Translations under genes and position numbers: made by a program
The notes under the pieces: model-generated
Databases searched by the model: none
Told to the model about the DNA's origin: nothing
The model's input: the letters and a program-made list of their open reading frames with translations, nothing else
Shown: positions 32,097 through 42,079 of the stretch, piece by piece
How positions within the stretch are numbered: the first letter of the stretch is position 1
Layout of the letters: each line of letters starts with the position of its first letter
NCBI RefSeq assembly: GCF_016097555.1
Contig: NC_054703.1
Coordinates: forward strand, 12,428,518 to 12,492,517
Direction: 5' to 3'
Source: Gigantopelta aegis
Taxonomy: Eukaryota; Mollusca; Gastropoda; Neomphalida; Peltospiridae
DNA: 64,000 nucleotides

Positions 32097-32487
32097 TTAA
32101 AGGGACATTCCTGAGTTTGCTGCATTGTAAGATGTTTCCGACTAATAAAATATTTCTACGATTAAATTTACATATTAAATATATTTTCTTGTTTAGAATA
32201 CCAGTGTCTGTATATTCAATGTGTTTCTGATCGTCTTAATATTTGTAAGAAGCCCAGACTGGATTTTGTCTTCAAATAACTTCGTACATAAGAAAAAACA
32301 ATATTTTAGGAAATAAGATGAAATTTAACATAGTACAAATATTAGAACGATCAGAAACACGTTTAATATACAGCCACTGATATTTTATGCAGAAAAATAT
32401 ATTTGATATGTAATTACAATCGTTAAAAAGTCTCTGTTAGTCGATAACATCTTAAAAAGTGAAGCAAACTCGGGAATGTCCCTTTAA
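32097..32487. mobile_element. piggyBac-like MITE
   Basis: TTAA at both borders (32097-32100 and 32484-32487), ends AGGGACATTCC / GGAATGTCCCT, with a longer imperfect inverted repeat (CTGAGTTTGCTGC... against ...GAAGCAAACTCGG). 383 bp, non-coding. A related end enters the window's right edge at 63952. Confidence 0.8.
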
Positions 32488-32649
32488 AAAGCAGTGCAAC
32501 AACTTGGACAAAGTCTCTGCGACTCGTACCCGAGGGTTTTGATAACGCCAGATTAAAAGACTATCTCGTAAAAAGTATAAACAAAACCGTTGACAGATTC
32601 CATAGGTTATGGCATCGACAGGTTATGGCATCGATCGATATATATATTT

Positions 32650-32650
<1 letters not shown>

Positions 32651-32727
<77 letters not shown>
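32651..32727. repeat. GA microsatellite
   Basis: About 36 GA units after GAGAGAAAGA. Confidence 0.95.
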
Positions 32728-32729
<2 letters not shown>

Positions 32730-32751
32730 ACACACACACATATATATATAT

Positions 32752-33438
32752 AGTCAAACCTGTGTTAAGCGGCCACACAAGTGAGTAGATAAACGTGGCC
32801 GATTAAGACAGGTGGCCGCTGAGTACAGGTTGCCACATATATAGTCTTTAAAACATTTGTTGTTGTTTCTTGTTTTACCGTCTGTACTGCTAATTAACGA
32901 ATTTGTGCTTCATAGTTGACTATAAATCAACTTTTGACATGTTGTCTCCTTCAGAATAATGCAAATAGAATATATTAAATTAACCGTTCTCCACAATTTT
33001 GTTTTCTTTTTCCATTTAATTATTTAATTCCGACTTCATGCGATGTATTGTTATAGTAAGTGAATCTACAAATGTCAAGCGTAGCCTGCCCAGAGGCAAT
33101 TAGATGCATGTCAGATTCATACTTCCTTAATTGATACACAGTGGAGATGTCGGGACTGAATGGGTACTAGTATTCCTGAAGGTGTGAAGATCAGTTATTT
33201 GCTGCACCTTATCGCTGTTGTTAAAATATCCCTTTTATATCAGAGTAAAACTTTACTGTGGCCGCTTAATGCAGGTATTTTAGCGATTTGGGATCCGATT
33301 TAGGTGGCCGCTGGCCGCGTTAGACAGGTGACCGCTTATTACAGGTGCATTTACATTATAAATCGTTTGGGAGGAAAAAAGTGGCCGCTAAAGGCAGGTG
33401 ACCGCTGAGTACAGGTGGCCGCTAGGACAGGTTTGACT
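32752..33438. mobile_element. Mariner-like MITE (TA-flanked)
   Basis: AGTCAAACCTGT...GCGGCCAC at the left and its inverted copy at 33410-33438, both abutting TA repeats. Inside, phrases like GGCCGCTGAGTACAGGT recur. 687 bp, no ORF of note. Confidence 0.7.
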
Positions 33439-33684
33439 GTATATATATATATATATATATAAATATATCAGAAGGTGTTTTGTTGCATTTTTCTTAGTGT
33501 CTATCTAATTGGGAAAAGTTAAAAAAAGGAATTGATTTTATGCTGTTACATGTATATCCATAAAGTGGGAATTTAAAAAAAGGGGGATTTGAGGGGGGGG
33601 GGGGGGGTGGTTTGAAGGTAGGTGCCGTTCTGTTTACCCATACACACATTTTTATACAGTGTCAACATGAACGCATTGGGTATT

Positions 33685-33780
33685 ATACCAAATATATTTA
33701 TTTTCTTTACTGTTAATGTGTTTTCCACCATATCTAAGTATATAAAATACTAGACGGACCTGTGTAGGAACGTCCTGTAC
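33685..33780 (+). repeat. 95-bp duplicate, empty-site copy
   Basis: TATTTTCTTTACTGTTAATG to GGAACGTCCTGTACAC. The copy at 34155-34244 carries the MITE at 34245-34454 exactly after CGTCCTGT. Confidence 0.85.
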
Positions 33781-33843
33781 ACAGCCGTCATCACTCTATA
33801 TATATTCATATATCATTATTATTATTATTATTATTTAAGGAGT

Positions 33844-33985
33844 GTCTGTTATTTCTTTTACGTTCATCGGGGTATGAACAAAATAAATCATCCGTAAATT
33901 GTGTGAATCGGCGAAGCCGTTCTCACATAAGTTTGCGGATGATTTTTTTGTTCATACCTAGATGAACGTAAAAGTAATAACAGAC
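33844..33985. repeat. 142-bp near-perfect palindrome
   Basis: GTCTGTTATTTCTTTTACGT at the left is answered by ACGTAAAAGTAATAACAGAC at the right. The arms are about 70 bp with few mismatches and meet at GAATCGGCGAAGCCGTTC. Practically no loop. The architecture parallels the palindrome at 24869-24981. Confidence 0.9.
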
Positions 33986-34035
33986 AATACTTATAATTAA
34001 ATTTGAAACACACTGAGTAATAATAACATTAAAAG

Positions 34036-34037
<2 letters not shown>

Positions 34038-34113
<76 letters not shown>
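34038..34113. repeat. TA microsatellite
   Basis: About 37 TA units. Confidence 0.95.
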
Positions 34114-34116
<3 letters not shown>

Positions 34117-34244
34117 TGTCGAGTATTGTCCGAAATATACATATATTTTCTTTATATACAAAATATATATTTATTTTCTTTACTGTTAATGTGTTTTCCA
34201 CCATATCTAAGTATACTAGACCGCCCTGTGTAGGAACGTCCTGT

Positions 34245-34454
34245 CAGGGCCGTACCCTCCGGGGGGGGGGGGGGTGGGGCAGGGGGGGCAGCTGCCCCCC
34301 CCCCCCCGAGAATCTTGTCCTTTTTTTTTTTTTTATATATCTCCAGTAATAGCATAGAAATGTTTAATCTTTATAGTATGTTAAAAATTATTTATAAAAT
34401 TTAGCCCCCCCCCCCCCCCCCCCCCCCATGGATTTTGGTCAGGGTACGGCCCTG
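34245..34454. mobile_element. hAT-like MITE with poly-G/C interior
   Basis: Ends CAGGGCCGTACCCT / AGGGTACGGCCCTG. Flanked by CCTGT at 34240-34244 and 34455-34459. The interior has long G and C runs. The paralogous empty site at 33770 shows a single CCTGT, confirming the 5-bp duplication. Confidence 0.9.
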
Positions 34455-35343
34455 CCTGTACAGAACCGGTAAGGTTTTGGTCCCTTATGCGTTCACTGGC
34501 TTCCCTCCTACAAAATGTACCGAACAAACCCTCGTACTTAGAGTAACATTAAAATCGTTTTCTACGTGAAACGATTACCCACAAACGTTTCCGATATCCA
34601 TTGGCTGGATATCGATGGAAGGATAACGAATTTCCCGGTCATATGCGATTGGAACAGTTAATAATTGAACAATGGTCGTGGCCTCCCATTGCTTTTGCCC
34701 CCCAATTTGCAGATAGGTCTATTTTGGCGAGATCTCGCGAAATCTCGCGGTTTGCGTCCTCGAGTAACTCCGCAACGGGCACATGCGCAGTGGAATGAGA
34801 AAGAGGTCTATTAATTCTAAAATTGCCTTTATAAAACACCCAAAGACGTATTATTAATTAATAAAATATGCCTTTTATATCTTTTGCCATTCATTTATTA
34901 AAGCAAGCACATAAATTACATTGATGTTTATTTTAATTAATTTTTTTGAAATTTTTAATGAAAAACAAGTGCCCCGAAAATGGTGAAAATGCCACAAAAG
35001 TGTTTGGTGTACCATGCCTTCCCTAATTTATAGGGAAATCACTATTGGCTGTAAATAACTATTATTGCCTGCCCGACGGCTAGTGAATTTTTTTAATAAA
35101 AGTCCAATATTGCAGTTAAGTTTATGTTGTAAATATGAATATCCTGCCCCTATCCCACCTCCCAATGTTAGTGTTTTATAGCTCTAATCCCTCTTTAGGT
35201 GACATATCCGATTATTACTATTTAGTAAAACTATTAAATAACGTAAAGTAGGGCTAGTGACCGTTTAATCGTGGCTAGTAATTTTTTAAAATACAGATCC
35301 CATGGCTAGTAGATTTTATAAAAATTCTAGAAGCCCTGTATTT

Positions 35344-35666
35344 CTTTAGCCAATGTTCAATGATGTGTCCACTATTTATATTTAGAAAATGGCTAAATTG
35401 ATCATAAACATGACTATCAGGTTCTCTCCGTCTCTTTCCTTTCGGCTGTGCTGCAGGCTGATGTGGCTTGGGACAACAGATGTCCACTGAAGTTTCATCG
35501 CAAAACTCTCTAATATTGTCATACAAATATGTCTGTCTTTTGACATCAATGCCGGGTGGTGGAACTGTTGGTGGCATGTCAGCTGGGGGCAGCACGGCTG
35601 GGTTCCTCAACAGTTGGAATACCGTTTTTTCCTCTGAATCACAGTACTCCTTAGCAGTGACCTGGC
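35344..35666 (-). pseudogene. DUF7869-like gene, downstream exon
   Basis: On the minus strand a CTTTTCCAG acceptor at about 35667 opens GQVTAKEYCDSEEKTVF, then LPPADMPPTVPPPGI and RQTYLYDNIREFCDET, continuing to HIIEHWLKKY, where the hAT-like element begins. The P.G...RQ.YLY..IREFC pattern is what follows the conserved core in a multi-copy protein group I believe is called DUF7869. The exon joins in style with 36039-36557. The gene's 3' end is lost behind the 3.65-kb insertion. Confidence 0.5.
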
Positions 35667-36038
35667 CTGGAAAAGCTGAAAAAGTAGAATAGAAATCATG
35701 AACACATTGAGAATAATAATTCTACATTCAGTATGGGAAATGGACAAAATAATCTTCATTGCTGAAATAAATGTTGCTGAAAAAGATGTTTTTTTTTGTT
35801 ATGAATGCATTAAAAATAAATTATTCCCATAAAATACAAAACTATTAATAGTTATTTCACACTGCATTTATTAACTAAAAAAATACCAACCCATAAATCT
35901 TTAATTTTGTGTTGATAGTTTGAAAATAAAGTTAAATTTTGTCTTCTTATATTGTTTAATTAAATTATTGTTTTTATAATTGGTTATACAGTTAATTTCA
36001 CAAGTTCATACTATTTTAACTAACAAAATCTGACTAAC

Positions 36039-36557
36039 CTAAAGTGCTGAAAGCTCTTGACACCAGGGAAGGGGCGGAAGTAGGGTTCCAGAAACATCTG
36101 CCAGTCGTATGATGGAACCAGGACTGTCCCATCTTCTCGTCTAACCATCTGGGGGATGTTGACACCTGTCACTGTGCTGTTCCTTACGACACCAGCAATG
36201 TCATCCAATTTGCATACCCGTGTACGCCTGTACTCTTGTTTCAGTAGACGGAAACACCAGTCGGGGGCAAATTTGGTGTGTCCTGTTATCAAGAAATTTA
36301 ATGTTATCTCATGATGAAATTTATGCACTGTCCTCCATGCCATATACCACAGTACAAAACGATTCTTGTTCTAGCCAGCACAGTTGTCGCAATGAAGATC
36401 AGCTGCTGTTTCTCCAAGACTGAAATTTGCAAAGAAATGGTTCAGGTAGTTGATGACACTGTTTGAGCCTTTTCCAGCAAACCCCAAATAGGCTGCACTT
36501 TCTTGGAGTCAGGAAATACATTGGTCCTGGTTGAAGCGGATCCCAGGGGAAATGCAC
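36039..36557 (-). pseudogene. DUF7869-like gene, core exon (disrupted)
   Basis: Acceptor TTTTTCAG at 36558 and donor TTTAG/GTTAGT at 36039. Reads VHFPWDPLQPGPMYFLTPRK, then LHCDNCAG, a TAG in place of the usual glutamine, NKNRFVLWYMAWRTVHKF, ITGHTKFAPDWCFRLLKQEY and VPSYDWQMFLEPYFRPF. HCDNCAGQNKN and GHTKFAPDWCFG are the hallmark motifs of this presumed transposon-derived group. The in-frame TAG (complement at 36371-36373) and a frame change before the HCDNC motif make it a pseudogene. An error-laden second copy lies at about 42450-43060. Confidence 0.6.
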
Positions 36558-36774
36558 CTGAAAAATAAATTTACATTATTACAACACTGTTTTTGTATAC
36601 AGTCAACATCTTAAATTAAAAGTTAACCAGAGTCTGTTAGGTGTATAACATAATTATGGTAATTGAATGATTAAACAAAGTTACTGTCACCACAAGACTA
36701 CTTTTATTATCAACCAGCAGCTATAGCACCATCTCAGACAGGACACCACATGTCATTTTTTTTGCAAGAAAACA

Positions 36775-37075
36775 TTGTCAGATGTAGTTTTTTTCCTTTT
36801 TTCCTGCTAAAACACTGTCTGTGTGACTGCCGATCTGAACATCATGGTCCATGTCTTCTTCCAAGTTGATTGAAATGAATTGTCAGATGTAGGTTTTTTT
36901 CCTTTTTTCCTACTAAAACACTGTCTGTGTGACTGCCGATCTGAACATCATGGCCCATGTCTTCTTCCAAGTTGATTGAAATGAATTATCAGATGTACTT
37001 TTTTTCCTTTTTTCCTGCTAAAACACTGTCTATGTGACTGTACCGATCTGAACATCATAGTCCATGTCTTCTTCC
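36775..37075 (+). repeat. 107-bp satellite block
   Basis: About three units of the satellite at 27160-29060. Confidence 0.9.
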
Positions 37076-37300
37076 AAGTTTCCGGTTTTTTCTCTGGAGG
37101 ATTGGTAGGGTTCTACAAAACAGATTAACAGAGTAATTAAAAGCTGAAACATCTTCAAAAACATTAGATGTCAGTGTTGTCCAAGTTCATAACCCGATTT
37201 TGGCATCCCACCATGTTGATGTGACATCGTGCAATCCTCATGATTTTCAAAAACCCATCAGGGGACAATTAATAGTTCAAAATTTTACGAAACATATATA

Positions 37301-38624
37301 TTATTTTCTCCAGCTGTCTTTCGATGCGACTAGACGTGTCTTCGTGCGCTCTCGACCTGCCCCCCCCCCCCCACCTGGGGGGACTGATAGCCAGCTTTGG
37401 CTCTTTGTTGGAGTTTCGGGTCACCTATACCGGGTCACGGGCAACCGTGACTTTGGTATATGGTGACCCGCCTCCACAGAAGAGGAAAGGAGGGACTGGA
37501 AGAGGAAGGAGGAAGAAGAAACCTGTGCTAGGGACGGCCCAGGGGGGGACAAAGCTGGCGGCTCAACCGCCAGTGGCGGTCCCTTCTGTGTCGCCGCCCC
37601 CACCGACTTCTCCGGAGAGGACGCGAACGCCAACGGCTCCCGCACCCCCGGAACGGCCCTACACCACTCAGTACATCGAGATGTCCAAGCGGACAAGTGT
37701 GCCACCACCAACCTCCACCTCCACCCCAAAGACGACGACTCCGGTGCAGCGGTCAACTGTATCGACCGCTCCCGTTGAGTCGCCACATGGACTTGTTGTT
37801 CCGGTGACGAAAAGGAAGGCGACATCACCGACCACCCAGCCAGCCAAGACAAAGCCCCCCCCCCCCCCCCCCCAATGACGACGAATGGACCATTTCCATC
37901 AGTGGACTTCGTCGTCAACTCCATCAATATATGTAGGGGGACACGCTCGATCCACACCTACTTCGGGGAGGTTTTCTCAACACCAACTGGAAAACATTGG
38001 ATGACGGCAGCAGTTATGAGCTCCACTCCAAGATCTTCAGTGGAACTAAGGGAATAGTCGTCACACACCGAAGGGACCGGACCTACAGGCAGTGCATCCT
38101 GTTTTGGAAGCTCGACAACAGATCGATCCACAGGATGCTCAAAGCGGTCTGCGGCCCCGACTACTCCCTGGTAATCAAGAATCTGCGCCAAATCAAGGAA
38201 CAGCTGCCGTCACTCCGAGACACTCCAGGCTCCCCGAAGTAGACCAACCTTACCTAGGACAGGTATCCTCCTTTTTGGGCTTAGTTGGACTTTAAACTAT
38301 TCGATCGAGCTTCAAAATTCTTATGTTTATTTTTTTTATAAATAGTCCAACGCATTTTACTTTGGCGCCCGTTCAATTGCTCAAATCACCTTAAAACCTT
38401 TTCGGCCGAGCAGTCAAACTTATTTTTGGGTTTAAATTCTTAGTCCGGACATGATGTTAGGCGCAGTTATTCTCCGTAGACTTAGGTTTTTCTAGTCAGA
38501 TCCGAAGGAATCGAAATTCAGCCAATCAGAACATGGCCCATTTTCGGTGTCTACTAGTCGGTCCGCGCAGTCGCTGGACGCTACTAAATACTTATTCCAC
38601 ATTCCGACCATTTCAAACTCAATC

Positions 38625-38655
<31 letters not shown>

Positions 38656-38762
38656 TTGTCCTGGACTTAGTCACTGGCAAAGGCCAGAGATTAAGCCCAG
38701 GACAAGCGTGTGTGAAACCTTCGTGGTATATACGCACGTTAAACCTTATACCTGACCTGACC
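37301..38762 (+). mobile_element. 1.46-kb ORF-bearing retroposon with hairpin tail
   Basis: Its borders are defined by two paralogous empty sites (25985 and 26703), where CGAAACATATATGTAGATAACC runs uninterrupted. The 5' half has GC-rich coding-like sequence: GSRATVTLVYGD, a basic RRKKKP stretch and a proline/threonine-rich middle. After a long C run comes a C-terminal module with SSYELHSKIF, GIVVTHRRDRTYRQCI, WKLDNRSIHRMLKAVCGPDY and LPSLRDTPGSPK. The 3' region ends with a hairpin (TGTCCTGGACTTAG...AAGCCCAGGACA), GTGGTATATACGCACGTTAAA and an ACCTG microsatellite. There is no reverse transcriptase. I infer an ORF1-only (half-LINE-like) or otherwise non-autonomous retroposon. A relative is at 58306-59850. 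Confidence 0.7.
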
Positions 38763-38848
38763 AGATAACCAATTTGGTTATGTGAATTACAATATAATTT
38801 TATATATATATATATATTGCAAATTGGAGATCGCTGTTGTTCACTCAC

Positions 38849-39130
38849 CAGAAAAGCTGAGAATAATGTACTTCTGTATTAATACGAGGGCCAACAATAT
38901 GGTTAACGTAAGACACGTCACTCCCAGCCAGACTGGTATGGGTAAGTAAAATATAAAGAACAGCATCGCTGGATCCGTTTCCTGGAAGAATATCACACGT
39001 ATTACAACAGAATCAGTACAGTCTGGCAATCTATGATACCAGGGCTTTAAAAATAAAAATCTTACCGATGGTAATTTTGAAAGGTTTTTGCCATAAGCAA
39101 AATGCTCACCTGTGTCAATTTTGAACCTGC
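38849..39130 (-). CDS. Membrane-protein exon B
   Basis: 282-bp exon with AAAATTGTAG acceptor and G/GTGAGT donor. Encodes RFKIDTGEHFAYGKNLSKLP, WYHRLPDCTDSVVIRVIF and a long hydrophobic segment (LFFIFYLPIPVWLGVTC, continuing LTLTILLALVLI). Its two-base start phase accepts the one-base end of the exon at 40103-40227, giving a continuous frame through KFIKPYE-G-RFKID. With the upstream exon's hydrophobic stretch, the protein would have at least two membrane helices joined by a loop with two cysteines. I do not recognise the family. An error-laden copy is at about 45810-46130, and a diverged clean copy at 26820-27101. Confidence 0.55.
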
Positions 39131-39184
39131 CTACAATTTTAAATGATTTTAAAAAAGAAAGAAAAAAGAGCACTTATTGAATTA

Positions 39185-39440
39185 GACTACCGATCTGAAC
39201 TTCATTATCCATGTCTTCTTCCAAGTTGATTGAAATGAATTATCAGATGTAGTTTTTTTCCTTTTTTCCTGCTAAAACACTGTCTGTGTGACTGCCGATC
39301 TAAACATCATGGTCCATGTCTTCTTCCAAGTTGATTGAAATGAATTATTAGATGTACTTTTTTCCCCTTTTTTCCTACTAAAACACTGTCTATGTGACTG
39401 TACCGATCTGAACATCATAGTCCATGTCTTCTTCCAAGTT
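39185..39440 (+). repeat. 107-bp satellite block
   Basis: Two to three units of the same satellite. Confidence 0.9.
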
Positions 39441-39494
39441 TCCGGTTTTTCCTCTGGAGGATTGGTAGGGTTCTACAAAAACATATATATATAT

Positions 39495-39905
39495 ATATTT
39501 TAGTGACCTTGAATTTGGACACAGAAATTGATAGCAAATTTAAATTTTGTCTCTTTATTTTAATAGTTGTTTTATGTTTTGAATGTTTAAAAAGTGTTAT
39601 TACAATTATAGTTAATATAATCAATGATACAACAACAAATGTTTTAATTATTTACATTTTTATCATTTTATACCAATCAAAACTTGCGGATGGGATTTGT
39701 GCCTCCAATTATAGAATAACCATTCCACAACATATACCCTGAAAATTAAACAGTCTCAAGACGAAACTGGCCATGCCTTATTTTGAAAGATATTAATTGG
39801 TCAGCATTCTCGAACATGACTCCTTAAAGTTGTATTATTACGAAAACATGAAATGGTTCACACTTCTTTAGTTTGAATATGGTGTTGTGTTATATTTTAC
39901 ACTTG
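39495..39905 (+). repeat. Interspersed ~400-bp repeat (copy 2)
   Basis: See 29105-29520. More than 95% identical by eye. Confidence 0.9.
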
Positions 39906-40102
39906 TTGAAATTTGCCTTTTTGCCCTGCATTCTAGCTGTAAGCCAAATGGCCTCGCCTTCTATTATAAAGTTTACCCAATTCAAGACATGTGGGTGCCG
40001 GGCCCTACAGTTAGGTTTTTTCGGGGGGGTTTCTTTACAACATTAGTGTTTCATGTAAACATATTATGGCAACCTAAGACAACCCATGGAAGAAGAACTA
40101 AC

Positions 40103-40227
40103 CTTCGTATGGTTTGATGAATTTACCACTGTTTCTATTGTTGAGATATCTGCATAACTCGTTGAATGACACAGATACAACCATACACAGACAAATGACA
40201 CCTGTAATCACAGCTGTGATGAACCAT
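40103..40227 (-). CDS. Membrane-protein exon A
   Basis: 125-bp exon with TTGTTACAG acceptor and GAAG/GTTAGT donor. Encodes WFITAVITGVICLCMVVSVS (a membrane helix) followed by FNELCRYLNNRNSGKFIKPY. Phase 1 at both ends, compatible with exon B 970 bp downstream. The intron holds the repeat at 39495-39905. The family is not recognised; upstream exons are not identified in the window. An error-laden copy is at about 47275-47430. Confidence 0.5.
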
Positions 40228-40679
40228 CTGTAACAACATTAAGATTATAACTTAAAGTATTAATCAAAATGGTAACATTAATAAAGATAACACTACTAAT
40301 AAACAACAACATTAATACAGATAACAACATTAATAAAGAAGTAATATTTATACAGGTAACATTAATACAGATAACAACATTAAATGCATACCCGTGTTGA
40401 GTCTCACCGCTAATTTCATCTAATAAAATTAAATTCCACACATAAGGCCCTCGCCTCTCTCTTCATTTCGGCTATTTTGTGTTGATCAGATATATTGTTA
40501 GTGCTTTATTAAATGGCGTATTTTAAGATTTGCTCAGTACGGTAAATCGGTATTGACATGATACCGATACCGAACAGTATATACGGTATAACGCCCAGCT
40601 CTACTTGCTTTTGAAATTTGCATTTTTATATATAAGTAATTAACAAAAAATCATTACTTTAGAAAAAAAATATATATAT

Positions 40680-41090
40680 ATTTTTAGTGACCTTGAATTC
40701 GGACACAGAAATTTATAGCAAATTTAAATTTTGTCTCTTTATTTTAATAGTTGTTTTATGTTTTGAATGTTTAAAAAGTGTTATTACAATTATAGTTAAT
40801 ATAATCAATGATACAACAACAAATGTTTTAATTATTTACATTTTTATCATTTTATACCAATCAAAACTTGCAGATGGGATTTGTGCCTCCAATTATAGAA
40901 TAACCATTCCACAACATATACCCTGAAAATTAAACAGTCTCAAGACGAAACTGGCCATGCCTTATTTTGAAAGATATTAATTGGTCAGCATTCTCAAACA
41001 TGACTCCTGAAAGTTGTTTTATTACGAAAACATGAAATGGTTCACACTTCTTTAGTTTGAATATGGTGTTGTGTTATATTTTACACTTGT
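40680..41090 (+). repeat. Interspersed ~400-bp repeat (copy 3)
   Basis: See 29105-29520. Confidence 0.9.
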
Positions 41091-41179
41091 TTAAACATTA
41101 ATATAGATAACAACATTAATAAAGAAGTAATATTTATACAGGTAACATTAATACAGATAACATTAATAAAAAATTGTTG

Positions 41180-41667
41180 GAATGGGATGGATGAACAGTT
41201 TGTTTTGGACCAACCACCATCCCAAGTTCTTAGATATGATTTTATTGTCCTGTATGCATCTGTATGCAAGATGTGGTCCGGAGAAGGATTTACTGTTATG
41301 TGCAGTAAACCATGAAAAGTAGGTCACAGTGACCTAGCAATAGAAAGCGACACACTGCCATCCCAAGTTGTTCCTACATGTGAGGTTTGATAGTCCTATA
41401 TGCATCTGTATGCAAGATATGATCCGGACAAGAAAAAGTTAACAGACGGATGGTGGTCGGACGGACAACGCCATACCATAATAGTATTATCATCACAAGT
41501 ACGAGTGTGGCAGTCGACTACCTCTTGCAAACAACTTGTGTACCAGTATACCAAGCACACCTAATCACTATGACAGGTAAAACATTTCCTAACTACTTAA
41601 CAATGGACCAGTCGTCTGCTCACAATTGGTGTTTGGTAATTTTACCACATTTACTGGGATCGCTAAT
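41180..41667 (-). repeat. AGGTCA-palindrome repeat plus flank, second clean copy
   Basis: Matches 29600-30090 almost base for base, with AGGTCACAGTGACCT at 41321-41335. Confidence 0.9.
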
Positions 41668-42014
41668 CCGTCAGGAAGGCGCTTACGCGTAACGGGATTC
41701 CCGTGCCGAGCAACCGAGCTTCAAGGTCGATCAAAGAAGATGCCCATTGACAGAATCAGCTGTACTATTTAACTCAATAAACAATTGGTGAAGCACTTTT
41801 TAATAGTACAGTTAAGTTGGCAATCAGTAATTTTTATCCTAACACCCTCTTCCCAAAACACATACTGAAAATATCCAGGGCTCGCGCTGTCGGTAACCAA
41901 TTTAGCCATCGGCTAATTAAAAATTATTTTTACAAAAAAAATACCTAATAAAATTTGCAAGTGGCTGAGCCATTTTCTATCTTCTGATGTGAACAAACGG
42001 TTACATAATCTATT
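41668..42014. mobile_element. ~347-bp insertion relative to 30090
   Basis: The clean paralog runs GGGATCGCTAAT/CGACACCTCAAAC without a break at about 30090; here 347 bp lie between these points. No inverted ends or ORF that I can name. It contains CCAGGGCTCGCGCTGTCGG. Confidence 0.6.
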
Positions 42015-42079
42015 CGACACCTCAAACATAATAATACAAAATATTCAATTAGCATAATAGCGATCTCGCGACCGGTAAC

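Larger units (their letters stand above)
31685..35338. mobile_element. hAT-like element with 5-bp flanking duplication
   Basis: Starts CAGGGCTTCTAGA and ends TCTAGAAGCCCTG, a 13-bp inverted repeat. The flanks are TATTT at 31680-31684 and 35339-35343. CTAGCCATGG motifs recur just inside both ends. No transposase is recognisable inside; the interior is filled with later insertions (piggyBac-like MITE, mariner-like MITE, microsatellites, another hAT-like MITE). hAT families normally make 8-bp duplications, though a group with 5 bp exists. Confidence 0.6.

Noticed and set aside
37324-37878. Host proline-rich gene
   Set aside because: The frame lies wholly within an insert with two empty sites in the window and a related second copy; it belongs to a mobile element.
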